A DNA stretch of 60,185 nucleotides from Pseudomonadota bacterium (GCA_023436885.1 JAEZHI010000008.1:1-60185), one strand, 5' to 3'; positions 25,432 to 34,477 are shown, numbered from the stretch's first letter. The notes: a model not told the origin generated them from the letters alone. Made by a program: numbers and translations.

Positions 25432-26061
25432 GTCTTCGTCCTCCACAAAGTCGCGGGCAACAGGACGCACACGCCGAAGCGGCGCCTCGGGCTGCTCACC
25501 CGCGCGGTCGATGTCTTGAGCTAGGACTGCAAGGGGAAATGGACGGCTAGGTTGTCGCCAAGCTCGGCAAGAACCACCGGCCCCACGAGCTCAACCGCGG
25601 GCTCCGCGCCAAACTCATGGCCTCAGCACCGGTATAACGGACAGGAAGAAGAGAAAATCGTTCCGCCAACCACCGGAGAAACGCGCTCACTATAGTAAAA
25701 CATTGCCGCGCCCTGCTGTAGAAGCAGGAAAAAATCACGGACGATATTATAAATGGAGCAAAGCAACCACACCGCATAGTCAGCCCCCACCGCTATACGA
25801 TTAAGTATGTTTCCATATTCGCATACTTTCCTTCACTCTTCAAGTAAAACAACCATGCCGCTAAGAAATAACGTCTGACCCTCCCGATTTCCGACGCCAA
25901 CCTCGTCAGAAATAGCGAGATATGCAACTTGCCAGCAGGGCGATGCCCGGGGCATCAGAGGATCGGAAGCCCAGCGGCAGGCGGGGAATGGCTACCGGCG
26001 TGACGGCTGCCCCCCCGGAGGCTCGAGCTGCGTGAGCCGACGCATCGGCTGCTCCCCGCCT
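25432..26061. other. Gene-free stretch
   Basis: 630 bp without a gene I can support. The centre (25650-25880) is AT-richer than its surroundings, and the part near 25430-25560 probably holds the promoter of the membrane-protein group. No RNA gene, REP copy or clear hairpin was seen. Confidence 0.4.
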
Positions 26062-26640
26062 TCACGTCAGGCCACGGCGGCCGAACGGCACCTTCTCGCC
26101 CGGGTAGCCGGCACGGCGCTGGCCGAAGGGTTGCGGGGACGACGGACGGCCGACCGCAGCGGGGGCTTCCCGAAATTGCCGACCAACCGTATCGCGCCCT
26201 TCAGGTGACCGCTCCGGTCCGGTCCGCGGCGGGAATATCCCGCCAACATCGGACGGGGTGAACTGCAAGACCAGCGTGGCAATGATGTTGATCGCGAAGA
26301 AGACGAGATCGAAGATTCTGATCCCGGCGCCGTAATCGAGCAACCCATTGACACAATTAATGGCGAGCAGAGCCGGTATAAGGATGCCCGGTCGCCACCC
26401 GATGTCGCGGATCCGTGTCGTCTGGAGGCTGAACTCCGCCCAGAGAAACACCAGAAGCGGTACGCCGAAGATTGCAAAGAAAGTCAGCTGCCAGGTCGAT
26501 AGCCCACCGCCCGAAGCGGGCGTCAGCCAATAGAGCAGCAGCCACGCAGCGCACAGTGCCAGCGGCACGAAGATCGCGCTCCAGAGAAAATACTGGAGGC
26601 GGCCTATTCTTCCGTAGAACAGAAACAAAGGGCCAAGCAT
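26062..26640 (-). CDS. DUF805 family inner-membrane protein
   Basis: A 192-residue membrane protein. The DUF805 signature opens it: FLFYGRIGRLQYFLWSAIFV, with further membrane helices LALCAAWLLLYWL, LTFFAIFGVPLLVFLWAEFS and FDLVFFAINIIATLVLQF. The motif RIRDIGWRPG matches the family R-D-x-G-x loop. The C-terminal 50 residues are a Pro/Arg-rich tail ending FGRRGLT. ATG 26640 is used because GGAG lies upstream; a TTG at 26658 would add six residues. Function of the family is unknown. Confidence 0.85.
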   Translation of the reverse strand: MLGPLFLFYGRIGRLQYFLWSAIFVPLALCAAWLLLYWLTPASGGGLSTWQLTFFAIFGVPLLVFLWAEFSLQTTRIRDIGWRPGILIPALLAINCVNGLLDYGAGIRIFDLVFFAINIIATLVLQFTPSDVGGIFPPRTGPERSPEGRDTVGRQFREAPAAVGRPSSPQPFGQRRAGYPGEKVPFGRRGLT

Positions 26641-26823
26641 GGATTGAATTCTCCACAACCCTGAGGAGAATGAAACCGGGTCCTTTCAGGCGGGTGAAGA
26701 CGATCCCGACAATTTGAAGTGAATATCGAATTCCGCGGCGCGACGGCCGATCCACGAGCCCCCGCGACTGCGATTGGAACGGGCGTCGCGAGGAGCCCTA
26801 TATCAGCCCCTCGCCCCATCCTG

Positions 26824-26951
26824 CCCGAGGTCCTTGCTTTCGCTGGGGAAGACAGATTTTTATAAATGATGGCAAACGGATAGCTCGGCGCCTCCCGTTC
26901 GAGCTCCCGTTCATATCAAGCTGTCATCCTTGCGAAAGCGAGGACCTCAGG
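26824..26951. repeat. REP doublet
   Basis: Inverted pair at 26824-26855 (diverged stem, TCCTTGC with GCTGGGGA) and 26921-26951 (canonical), in the 370-bp gap between the DUF805 and SDR genes. The spacer (GGATAGCTCGGCGCCTCCCG) matches the spacer of the doublet at 2062-2188. Confidence 0.8.
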
Positions 26952-27010
26952 CAGAATAGAGCGGGCGGCCCACATCAGGCTCCGCTCAAGCCCAGGCGGG
27001 CCGCCCCCGT

Positions 27011-27829
27011 TCACTCAGCGGCCTTGCCCACCCGATACCGCGCCGCCGGCTTGGCATCGAACACCGACTGCAGCATCTTGCCCGACAGCGCGATATAGTC
27101 GTCGAGCAACCCCGCATCGTGCAGCGAGGGCGCCGTCACCGTCTCGCCGAGGTCGAGGCCGCTGAGCGCCGCGTCGACGCAGTCCTCCGTCGTCATGACG
27201 ATGCTCTCCGGCAGGCCGCCAATGTCGCCGCCGGCCACCTCCCAGCCCTCGGAAATTACCGCGCCCGGCAGCACCAGTTGCACCCGCACGTCGGTTCCCT
27301 CGACCTCGTTCTGCAGGCTTTGGGTGAACAGGAAGATATAGGCCTTGGTGGCGCCATAGACCGGAATGTTGGGATAGGGACTGAAGCCGGCGCCGGAGCC
27401 GAGGTTGACGAGCGTGCCGGCATTGCGGCCCTTGAAGGCGATGAGCGCCACCTTGGACAGCGCCGTCAGCGCCGTGATGTTGAGCGCGATCATGCTGCGG
27501 ATGGTGTCGTCGGGCGTCTCGGTCAGCGGCTTCAGCGCCGAAAAGCCGGCGTTGTTGACGAGCAGCGAGATCGACGCATCGCTCGAAAGGCGCGCCGCCA
27601 CCGCCGCGACGCCGCTTTCGGCGGAAAGGTCGGCCACCAGCGCCTCGGCCTTCACGGAGAACCGCGCGCGGAGGTCGCCGGCGATCGCCTCGAGGCGATC
27701 CTGCCGGCGGGCAACCAGGATTACGTCGTAGCCGCGCGACGCCAGCCGCTCCGCATAGACCTTGCCGATGCCGGAGGAGGCGCCGGTGACGATGGCCGTG
27801 CCGGGCCGAGTGGTCTGAGATTGTGCCAA
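27011..27829 (-). CDS. Short-chain dehydrogenase/reductase
   Basis: A 272-residue classical SDR. The cofactor motif is TGASSGIGKVYAERLASRGY (TGxxxGIG), the structural NNAG lies in LLVNNAGFSAL, and the catalytic Tyr and Lys are in YGATKAYIF (YxxxK), with Ser in the preceding GSGAGFSPY. The substrate is unknown. It starts at TTG 27829 with CAGGAG upstream. The promoter region carries a 19-bp dyad and an AGGTGCGTAATTGAC box (reverse strand), both also found before the divergent hydrolase and, in related form, before the OYE gene. HxlR control is likely. Confidence 0.92.
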   Translation of the reverse strand: MAQSQTTRPGTAIVTGASSGIGKVYAERLASRGYDVILVARRQDRLEAIAGDLRARFSVKAEALVADLSAESGVAAVAARLSSDASISLLVNNAGFSALKPLTETPDDTIRSMIALNITALTALSKVALIAFKGRNAGTLVNLGSGAGFSPYPNIPVYGATKAYIFLFTQSLQNEVEGTDVRVQLVLPGAVISEGWEVAGGDIGGLPESIVMTTEDCVDAALSGLDLGETVTAPSLHDAGLLDDYIALSGKMLQSVFDAKPAARYRVGKAAE

Positions 27830-27866
27830 GGGATGCTCCTGTACCTGCTGAAGAAGGAGCCGATAC

Positions 27867-27885
27867 AGATATACAGCGTGTATCT
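27867..27885. promoter_or_regulatory. Putative HxlR operator (dyad 2)
   Basis: AGATATACAGCGTGTATCT, a 19-bp dyad, lies 38 bp upstream of the SDR start. The box AGGTGCGTAATTGAC follows at 27889-27903 on the minus strand. Confidence 0.65.
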
Positions 27886-28166
27886 GGCGTCAATTACGCA
27901 CCTGTCATAGCCTAGATATACGGGAGGAAACCGAGGCCACCGGCGCCGATGCGCGCAGACGATTCGAGCCGCCACAAGATTTGTCTTTGATCCTTTCCAA
28001 TTTAGACAAAGCATAAGATCGAGCTGATCGTCCATTCAGCTGCTCTTGCCCATCATAAAATCTTCAGATTCTGCGATCAAACCATTTCTTTCCGAACAGA
28101 ACGGCGCTCATCCCAGGCAGATTACCTCTACTATATCTACGCACTTCAAGGTGCGTAATTGACCCT

Positions 28167-28185
28167 AGATATCCAGAATATATCT
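28167..28185. promoter_or_regulatory. Putative HxlR operator (dyad 3)
   Basis: AGATATCCAGAATATATCT, a 19-bp dyad, lies 109 bp upstream of the hydrolase start and is preceded at 28149-28163 by AGGTGCGTAATTGAC. The two dyads of this 465-bp divergent region are mirror images, each with its own box, so each gene appears to have its own site. Confidence 0.65.
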
Positions 28186-28294
28186 TGGCGGTCGGCTGAC
28201 GTGAGTTGGCCCGGACGCACACCTCCGGCGCCGCGTTCCGTGCGGCAGGACGCGGTGAAGGCGTCATTTGACCAACACGAGTGGAGAAGAATTC

Positions 28295-29506
28295 ATGTTC
28301 AGCTCAACAGTCAGGCGAGCCATTGCCGGCGCGTCGATCATGGCGGCGCTCGCTGTTTCCCCGGTGAGCTCCGTTGCCGCGGCGGACGCGCCTGGGGGAT
28401 ACGGCAGCGTCGTCTCTCACCAGCCCTACAAGATATCTGAGGAGATCCACGGCAAGGCGGAACTCATCATCCACGACATGCCCTCGGTGACGGGGAAACC
28501 GACCGAGGCCTCCACCTTGCTGTTCGTGCCCAACGGCAAGGCGCCCGCCGGCGGATGGCCGGTGATCGCCTGGGCTCATGGCACGACGACGCCCGGCGAC
28601 AAGCGTTGCGCGCCGAGCCTGACGCTGGATCTCGACGGCGGGCTGACCCGCGATGGGTTCAAGAGCGACTACCTCTACGAGGTCGCTACCCTGGTCAACG
28701 CGGGCTACGCCGTCGTCGCGCCCGACTTCGAAGGTTTGGGCGACGTGGCCGAGGTTCCGCTCCCCTATTTCAATGCCAGCAGCCTGTCGCGCTCGCTGAT
28801 CAGCGGCGTCGTCGCCGCCCATGAAATCAACGGGCAATTGTCCAAGAAATACGTTTCGGTCGGCCATTCCGATGGCGGCCACGCCGTCCTCGGCGTCGAA
28901 GCCTTCACCAAGGAAGCGCCTGAGTTCGATTACTTGGGAACGGTTGCCATAGCGCCCTACACGGCAATCGCGGCCACCGTCAGCGAACTCGCAAAGAAGG
29001 CCAAGGATGACCCGGCGCACGCCGCCGACTTCACCGCCCTCGCCAACTTCCACGTCGGCCTCATGGCAACCGGCCTCAGCGTCATCGATCCGTCCTTCGA
29101 TCCGTCGTCCATCATGGGCAAGGACCTTGCCTCGCTGCTCGGCGGCTTCAAGACGAAATGCTCCGTGCCGGCGATTGGCGCCGTGACCGAGGCGGTGAAG
29201 GCCAAGGGTGAGGCGTTCGACGGCTACAAGGCGAACTGGGCTGCGTCTCCCCGGATGGCGGATTTCCTTGAGCGCAACGACGTCGCGGTGGATCCGAACT
29301 TCCGCCTGACGAAGCCGACGCTGATCCTCGTCGGCACCAAGGATCCGTTCATCTTCAATGACCTGACCGAGCAGCTCGTCAAGCGCTTGGAGACCGCCGG
29401 CACACCGATCACCTACAAGGAATACCCGGACAACGACCATTTCACCGTGATCCGGACGAGCCAGTCCGACATCATGGCATTCCTGAGAGAGCGGTTCACC
29501 AATTGA
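28295..29506 (+). CDS. Secreted alpha/beta hydrolase (secretory-lipase-like)
   Basis: A 403-residue exported hydrolase. A Sec signal peptide covers residues 1-29 (RRAIAGASIMAALAVSP, cleavage near VAAA). The nucleophile elbow is GHSDGGHAVLG. The acid is Asp in LILVGTKDPFIF and the His is in YPDNDHFTVI. The size and WAHGTTTPGDKRCAPSL region fit fungal-type secretory lipases and related bacterial esterases. ATG 28295 is chosen for GGAGAAG upstream and because the signal peptide starts there. It lies between the SDR and a second HxlR regulator, with dyad 3 in its promoter. The substrate is not known. Confidence 0.88.
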   Translation: MFSSTVRRAIAGASIMAALAVSPVSSVAAADAPGGYGSVVSHQPYKISEEIHGKAELIIHDMPSVTGKPTEASTLLFVPNGKAPAGGWPVIAWAHGTTTPGDKRCAPSLTLDLDGGLTRDGFKSDYLYEVATLVNAGYAVVAPDFEGLGDVAEVPLPYFNASSLSRSLISGVVAAHEINGQLSKKYVSVGHSDGGHAVLGVEAFTKEAPEFDYLGTVAIAPYTAIAATVSELAKKAKDDPAHAADFTALANFHVGLMATGLSVIDPSFDPSSIMGKDLASLLGGFKTKCSVPAIGAVTEAVKAKGEAFDGYKANWAASPRMADFLERNDVAVDPNFRLTKPTLILVGTKDPFIFNDLTEQLVKRLETAGTPITYKEYPDNDHFTVIRTSQSDIMAFLRERFTN

Positions 29507-29529
29507 AACCGTAGCGTGGTAGGCCCCCG

Positions 29530-29576
29530 GGCATCGGACCGAAAAGGGAAATCCGGTTTTCGGACAACCCGATGCC
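29530..29576. terminator. Palindromic element between hydrolase and HxlR genes
   Basis: Arms GGCATCGG (29530-29537) and CCGATGCC (29569-29576) with inner complementary CCGAAAA and TTTTCGG. It lies between convergent genes and may end both transcripts. Its sequence is of a type common in Rhizobiales intergenic regions. Confidence 0.5.
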
Positions 29577-29653
29577 ATAACAAAGAACCAGATCGTCCTG
29601 CGCCTTTCCGGCGGAGGGCGATCTAGGGTCCTGCGACCAACCTTGCCATTGCC

Positions 29654-30049
29654 TCACGCCACGCGACGAACGGCTGGCTTGTCCGCATTCTGGCGCTGAT
29701 CGAAAGCCGCCTGCGCTTCGAGGATCTGGGGAACGTGATTGACGGCCCACCCATAGATGGCCGTGAACGGTTCCTGCAGCGAGTGCCCGAGGTCAGTCAG
29801 CGAATACTCCACGGCGACCGGCGACGTGGCAATGACGGTGCGCTCCACCAGGCCGTTTCGCTCAAGCTTGCGAAGCGCTTCCGTCAGCGCCTTGTGGGTG
29901 ATGCCCTCCAGGTCTCTCTTGATCGCGTTGAAGCGCCGGGGCGAGTCACACAGCATGGTCAGGATCATGACCGACCACTTGTTCGCGACCTGATCGAAAA
30001 AGTGCCGAGACGCGCAGTCGGCATGAAACATCGGGGTGGTCTGGCACAT
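29654..30049 (-). CDS. HxlR-family transcriptional regulator
   Basis: A 131-residue winged HTH. DCASRHFFDQVANKWSVMIL, SPRRFNAIKRDLEGITHKAL and TVIATSPVAVEYSLTDLGHS match the first HxlR protein closely in order and wording. Cys14 sits where redox-sensing HxlR proteins often have a cysteine. The gene converges with the hydrolase, and the SDR lies beyond. A 19-bp dyad sits 33 bp upstream of its start, which suggests autoregulation, and the same dyad lies before the SDR and hydrolase genes, its likely targets. Confidence 0.9.
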   Translation of the reverse strand: MCQTTPMFHADCASRHFFDQVANKWSVMILTMLCDSPRRFNAIKRDLEGITHKALTEALRKLERNGLVERTVIATSPVAVEYSLTDLGHSLQEPFTAIYGWAVNHVPQILEAQAAFDQRQNADKPAVRRVA

Positions 30050-30081
30050 TCAATCGGCTCCGGCGAGGCAGGAAGGAGTCA

Positions 30082-30100
30082 AGATATACGATTTATATCT
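30082..30100. promoter_or_regulatory. Putative HxlR operator (dyad 4)
   Basis: AGATATACGATTTATATCT has perfect 7-bp arms around CGATT, the most symmetrical of the four dyads. It lies 33 bp upstream of the HxlR start. Confidence 0.7.
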
Positions 30101-30143
30101 AGAGGTACAGTTGGCCCGCCCGGCCGCTCAGCGTCCTTACCGG

Positions 30144-31013
30144 TCATTTCGCGGGATAGGCGATCAGCGAGTCGAGTGTCTGGCTCGGATGCGGGTAGAG
30201 AAACCTGTTGAGTTCGAGCGGCAGCAGCATGCCCTCCGGTCGGCCGCCGACAAAGTAGATGCCGTTCTCGTCCGGCGACGTCGTCTCGGCAAAGGTGGTT
30301 CCGAGCGGCTGGTAGTGCGGGTCGTGGCCAAACACGGCCGTCACGGCGGCATCGACGAACCAGCAGAGATCGGGATCGGTCTTGCGCAGATGCGTGTCCT
30401 GGATCAGCACCGCGTGCATGCGGTCCCTGACGAAGGACAGCGATGCCAGATCGCGCGTCACGGTCTGGAAGATGTGCGACCCGTCGTGGTGCAGCACCGC
30501 ATTGCGGAACGTCGGATCATCCCGCACCGCCTTGACGTAATTCGGCACCTCGCCGAAGAACAGGTTCACCCGGTCGAGGGCGTCGGGAAAGGTCAGCCGA
30601 ATGCGCTGATAGGTGGCCGCCATTCTGGCCGGCACCACTTCGATCAGGTCCAGCCGGAAATCGAAAGCCACCGCGCACCCGGCCAGCAGAACGGAAAGCC
30701 CGCCTTCGAACGTGCCGCACTCCGCGACGCGGTCGACCACGCCGACGTTTCCCCGCAGAAACTCGAAGACGTCCCAATAGTGCTTCTCGGTGCACTGATC
30801 GCTGACCGGATAGGGATAGGCGTTGATCCGCCGGGCGATCGCGTTCCATACTCGGTTCTCAGTATCGGCATTTCGGTGCTGACGCACCGGACCGAACTTG
30901 GCGCCCACCTCCTGGCCGGGATCGACGCCATCCGGCGTCGGCGCGGGATGCGGCACAAAGCTTCCCCAGCCATCCATCAGCGCGAACGGCGCGCAAAACT
31001 CATTGCGAAACAT
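30144..31013 (-). CDS. SAM-methyltransferase-like protein (Methyltransf_24 type)
   Basis: A 289-residue protein with a Rossmann-like core: VAECGTFEGGLSVLLAG resembles motif I of TylF/cephalosporin-hydroxylase-type and Methyltransf_24 proteins, RLDLIEVVPARMAATYQRIR holds the next strand with its acidic residue, and AVLHHDGSHIFQTVTRDLAS is the metal-ligand-like histidine-rich strand. The N-terminal 100 residues are unassigned. ATG 31013 has AGGAG upstream. It stands alone. Substrate unknown; sugar or natural-product tailoring is the family norm. Confidence 0.65.
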   Translation of the reverse strand: MFRNEFCAPFALMDGWGSFVPHPAPTPDGVDPGQEVGAKFGPVRQHRNADTENRVWNAIARRINAYPYPVSDQCTEKHYWDVFEFLRGNVGVVDRVAECGTFEGGLSVLLAGCAVAFDFRLDLIEVVPARMAATYQRIRLTFPDALDRVNLFFGEVPNYVKAVRDDPTFRNAVLHHDGSHIFQTVTRDLASLSFVRDRMHAVLIQDTHLRKTDPDLCWFVDAAVTAVFGHDPHYQPLGTTFAETTSPDENGIYFVGGRPEGMLLPLELNRFLYPHPSQTLDSLIAYPAK

Positions 31014-31750
31014 CGCCAATCTCCTAACCGCCGCGACCCCGTTCGCGCAGACACCGCCTGTCCGCGCCATTGCCGCACGAAGGTGAGGCCGATCTTCCAG
31101 ACGTCCGGGAGTGCAGCCACACCGATACATGGGATTGGCCCGCCCATTGCGACAGCCGATCTACCGCCACCAAGCTTTTCTCACAGCCAACCCGGCGATC
31201 TTCTTCGCCACCAACCGATGCATACTCTGAGTATATTCGGGCTAGAAGGCACAAGTTTCGAGATATTGTTTCGCTTTGTATCCACATCGGCATTTGGAAA
31301 CTTTTCCTCATATGTCTCGGCTTCGAGGACGTACGCCACGGCGCGAATGCCTTCCGAGAAGGATGCCAAGCCCCGAGATTCAGAGCTTGGCCCAAAGCGT
31401 CGGACACCTCGGAGGCAGACGGAAGAACGAGCGCCCGATATTAGCCTCCGACAGAATCAAGACGGACCGAAGCCAGCTCTGGCTCGGACGGATGAGGGTG
31501 CCCTATATCGGCCTCTCGCCCGTCCTGCCTGAGGTCCTCGCTTTCGCAAGGAAGACAGAACGATATTTAGGGAACAATCGGATAGCGACGCGCACCCCCT
31601 CGTAGGTCGCGTCTTCCGCATGGGCACAGCATGCTGCCTCTGCGGAACTTTGCGAGCGGCTAACCGCTTCTCCCGTCTATATAAATCTGTCTTCCTTGCG
31701 AAAGCGAGGACCTCAGGAAGGTAGAGCGAGGGGGTGATATCGGGCTCCCC
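31014..31750. other. Gene-poor stretch with a REP doublet
   Basis: 737 bp. REP units lie at 31528-31558 and 31687-31717. Small open frames between 31024 and 31444 on both strands lack ribosome-binding sites, family resemblance and codon bias. The part near 31190-31330 is AT-richer and may be decayed coding DNA. Confidence 0.45.
31528..31717. repeat. REP doublet
   Basis: Inverted pair of 31-bp units with the ends GAAGACAG and CTGTCTTC rather than GATGACAG. Spacer 128 bp. The same paired variation of both arms is seen in the copies at 32.1-32.4 and 48.9-49.4 kb. Confidence 0.85.
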
Positions 31751-32041
31751 TCACGACATGAGCATTTCATAGAGATCCGCCCATTCCGGGTTCATCTCTT
31801 CGATCAACTGAACCTTCCACTCGCGCTTCCAGTGCTTGAGCTGCTTTTCGCGATAGATCGCTTCGGTGATGTCACCGCTGTCCTCGTACCAAACCAGCCG
31901 CGTGCAATTATAGCTGCCGGTAAAGCCGCGATAGACGTGATTGCGGTGTTCCCAGATGCGCCCTTCGAGATCGGAAGTGACGCCGACGTAGAGCACGCCC
32001 TGCGGTTTGTTGGTGACGATGTAGACCCAGCCCGGCTTCAT
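31751..32041 (-). CDS. GIY-YIG nuclease-family protein, single domain
   Basis: A 96-residue GIY-YIG domain protein of the UPF0213/YhbQ-like type. The signature reads GWVYIVTNKPQGVLYVGVTS (VYI...YVG) with the arginine in LEGRIWEHRNHV and the metal-binding Glu in AIYREKQLKHWKREWK. All catalytic positions appear to be present. Small single-domain members are common in Rhizobiales next to repeats, in multiple copies; their cellular role is unsettled. It lies between two REP groups, immediately left of the prophage module. Confidence 0.88.
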   Translation of the reverse strand: MKPGWVYIVTNKPQGVLYVGVTSDLEGRIWEHRNHVYRGFTGSYNCTRLVWYEDSGDITEAIYREKQLKHWKREWKVQLIEEMNPEWADLYEMLMS

Positions 32042-32118
32042 GGAGCGAGCATCCGGGAAATACGAGGAGAGCGCAACCCTGGGCTTAGGCGCCCTATATC
32101 AACCCCTCGCTCCACCTT

Positions 32119-32442
32119 CCTGAGGTCCTCGCTTTCGCAAGGAAGACAGATCTATATGAAGGGGAGATGCGGTTAGCCGCTCGCGAATTTTCCCTGCGGC
32201 AGCGTGCGTTGCCCGTGGAAGATGCGCCCTATATCACCCCCTCGTTCCACCTTCCTGAGATCCTCGCGTTCGCAAGGAAGACAGATTTATATAGAGGGAA
32301 GAAGCGGTTAGCCGCTCGCAAAGCCCTCTCATGGCAGCCCCTGATGCGCGCGGAAAACGGTGACCTACAAAGGGACGCACGCCGCTATCCGATTGTTCCC
32401 TAAATATAAATCTGTCTTCCTTGCGAACGCGAGGACCTCAGG
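32119..32442. repeat. Three REP units
   Basis: Units at 32119-32149, 32254-32284 and 32412-32442, the third inverted. The first two are direct copies with shared 3' flanks (GGGAGATGCGGTTAGCCGCT and GGAAGAAGCGGTTAGCCGCT), so the unit was duplicated together with about 130 bp of flank. The 469-bp gap holds no gene. Confidence 0.85.
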
Positions 32443-32480
32443 ACGAGAAGACGCTGCGGCTCCTATCAATCTCCCCCAAT

Positions 32481-32508
32481 AAAAACTCAGGCGGGCCGAA
32501 GCCCGCCT
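32481..32508 (-). terminator. Rho-independent terminator of the phage head operon
   Basis: On the minus strand, AGGCGGGC, a TTCG loop and GCCCGCCT are followed by GAGTTTTTATT. It begins 3 bp after the stop codon of the last phage gene and closes the capsid operon. Confidence 0.92.
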
Positions 32509-32510
32509 GC

Positions 32511-32831
32511 TTACTCTGTAATATTCCCCGGAATCCAATCCGGCGGGGGACCGCCTAAGGCTTCGGTCAGGCCGTTGCCAGTGGGGGCAGCATCTTCAGC
32601 CGGAACCTGCTTCGGCTTCCTACCGCGTTTGCGGGCCTCCGGTTTGGCGTCGGTCGGCGGTTCGCCGTCCGGCTCCAGCTCGCCGGAACCCACACCGCTC
32701 GCCTCCCCCTCCGCCTCCACCCACGACGGCCGCAGTCCCTTCTTCATCAGCGCGTCGGGGAGATCGAAGACCTCCCCGACGTCGCGGATCTTGCCGCCGA
32801 AGTAGCCCTTGCGGACGGCGGTGACGCGCAT
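32511..32831 (-). CDS. Small phage protein downstream of the capsid cement gene
   Basis: A 106-residue protein. Residues 1-40 (VTAVRKGYFGGKIRDVGEVF, then DLPDALMKKGLRPSWVE) match a short beta-rich module often encoded next to capsid genes of podovirus-like phages. The rest is a low-complexity acidic and Pro-rich linker with a KRGRKPKQ basic patch. The start overlaps the preceding stop by one base (TGATG). It is the last gene before the operon terminator. Exact role unknown. Confidence 0.7.
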   Translation of the reverse strand: MRVTAVRKGYFGGKIRDVGEVFDLPDALMKKGLRPSWVEAEGEASGVGSGELEPDGEPPTDAKPEARKRGRKPKQVPAEDAAPTGNGLTEALGGPPPDWIPGNITE

Positions 32832-33253
32832 CAGAGGGCGACCCCGTTCGACTGCACGCCGGCGACGATGCCGGCGGTGATCTTGCCCGTGGTCGGCGCC
32901 GTGCCTGATACGGTGTACTTCAGGCGGCCATACTGCATGGTGATGCCGCGCGGCAGGTCATCGCGGGCGATCTGCATGCCGGCCTTGAGCTGGGCGAGGC
33001 TCGCCGTGGCGATCGGGATCACCTTGTCGGGCGTGAAGGCGGTGGTGGTGTCGAGCTCGAGATCGATCTGCAGCGAGGTCAGGTTGTTGAAGTCTTCCAC
33101 CACCTGCACCAGGAGGGCCACTTCGCTGCCCTTGCCGGCGTCGAAGGTCTTGATGGCGGGCGAGATCGGGCCGAAGTCGATGGTGTTGGTGGAGGCGGCC
33201 GTCGCGGTGATCGGCTGAGCGTCCGAGAACAGCGCCTGATTGTCCAGGATCAT
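32831..33253 (-). CDS. Bbp16-family capsid cement protein
   Basis: A 140-residue virion protein of the Bbp16 family, which in Bordetella phage BPP-1 forms spikes that stabilise the capsid at lattice axes. The start ILDNQALFSDAQPITATAAS is family-typical, and the rest is a jelly-roll-like beta sequence (LQIDLELDTTTAFTPDKVIP, MQYGRLKYTVSGTAPTTGKI). ATG 33253 is chosen for AGGGAC upstream and agreement with the family start. It follows the major capsid gene by 167 bp. Confidence 0.85.
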   Translation of the reverse strand: MILDNQALFSDAQPITATAASTNTIDFGPISPAIKTFDAGKGSEVALLVQVVEDFNNLTSLQIDLELDTTTAFTPDKVIPIATASLAQLKAGMQIARDDLPRGITMQYGRLKYTVSGTAPTTGKITAGIVAGVQSNGVAL

Positions 33254-33420
33254 GGGAATGTCCCTTTGAAAAGAGTGAGCGCCCACCGGAATGGGCACCT
33301 TGAAATTCGCTGGGGTGAGGCAGATGGCGACGGCTTCGAGAACCGGAGCGGAGCGGACTTAAGGGTCCGTGAGCACCGGAAGCGCAGAAGACTAAGCTAG
33401 CTGTCCACCCCAGTAGGATT

Positions 33421-34470
33421 TCAACCGGCGAAGGCCGGGAGGGCAGCCTCGGTATTCAGCAGCGCATCCGTCTCGCGGATCGGGATGCCGCGATAGGTCA
33501 GCACTTCCTTGCCTTCCATGTTGTCGCGCTTGAGGCCGGGCGCCGAGTAATTGTAGGCACCGGCGTTGGTCACCAGCGACCGATCGCTCGACTGGGCGTC
33601 GAGCACTTCCAGCACGTCGCGGTTCATGTAGATGGCGATGCGGCTGGAGGTGGCGTTCAGCCGGCGCGACTGCAGGCGATAGTAGGCCTCGCGCAGCAGC
33701 TTCCAGATGTCGACCGAGCCCGAGAGCATGTCGCTCACGTCGATGTTGGCGATGCGGGCGTTGTAGCGCCAGTCCTTGACGAACATGCCGACGTGCCAGG
33801 AGAACAGCGTCGACTTGACGTAGAACTTGTTGCCGGCGGCGTCGAGCGTCACTTCCTCGCCCTTGTCGGCCACCTGAACGCCGGTGGGGATGCCCTCGGG
33901 CGTCAGGAGAGACGTCGCATGATCGCCCCAGGTGACGAACCAGATCGAGGTGTTGTCGGCGCCGCGGCCGCCGCCGTCGATCACCTGTCCGGCGGCGACG
34001 TTGGGCTTGGTGGCGTTGGGGCCGTCGTAATAGGCGTTGTAGCGGGCGGCGAGGCCCTTGAACTTCTCCGGCGTGGTGGCGACGTCGTGATAGAAGATGC
34101 CGGTCGCCATCTCCTGGTTCATCGCTTCGAGGAACGGCGCGCTGTCGACGAGGCGCTGCTTGGCGGCGTCTTTTGCCAGTGCGAGCAGGCGCACGTCGAT
34201 CTCCGAGCGCGCCTCCAGGAAGCCGGTGGTGTCGTCCACCTGCTGCACGGTGGCCTTGGACTGCGGCACGCCCTTGTAGAGGCGGCCCCAGGCGACGGAG
34301 GGCAGGCCGGTGCGGATCATGTGGCGGTGGGTGGCCTGCTGGTTGCAGACGGTCACCATCGCGTCGTCCAGCACCGGATTCTGCTGCGACAGGATTTCGA
34401 GAACCGTGCCCTCGGCGCTCTGCTTCTGCGCGTCGATCAGGTTCGGGTAGTAGGTGCCAACGGTGGCCAT
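33421..34470 (-). CDS. Major capsid protein (BPP-1-like)
   Basis: A 349-residue major capsid protein of the HK97-fold type found in BPP-1-like podoviruses. Recognisable stretches are ATVGTYYPNLIDAQKQSAEG, NPVLDDAMVTVCNQQATHRH, TGLPSVAWGRLYKGVPQSKA and the C-terminal TYRGIPIRETDALLNTEAAL. The order scaffold, capsid, cement is that of the phage family. No frame damage is visible, so it could still be made. It starts 7 bp after the scaffold gene. Confidence 0.88.
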   Translation of the reverse strand: MATVGTYYPNLIDAQKQSAEGTVLEILSQQNPVLDDAMVTVCNQQATHRHMIRTGLPSVAWGRLYKGVPQSKATVQQVDDTTGFLEARSEIDVRLLALAKDAAKQRLVDSAPFLEAMNQEMATGIFYHDVATTPEKFKGLAARYNAYYDGPNATKPNVAAGQVIDGGGRGADNTSIWFVTWGDHATSLLTPEGIPTGVQVADKGEEVTLDAAGNKFYVKSTLFSWHVGMFVKDWRYNARIANIDVSDMLSGSVDIWKLLREAYYRLQSRRLNATSSRIAIYMNRDVLEVLDAQSSDRSLVTNAGAYNYSAPGLKRDNMEGKEVLTYRGIPIRETDALLNTEAALPAFAG

Positions 34471-34477
34471 GTGTCAT

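Noticed and set aside
31024..31444. Open frames of about 125 codons on both strands before the GIY-YIG gene
   Set aside because: Neither has a ribosome-binding site or a known motif, and the two overlap each other. One may be decayed coding sequence, but I cannot support a gene.
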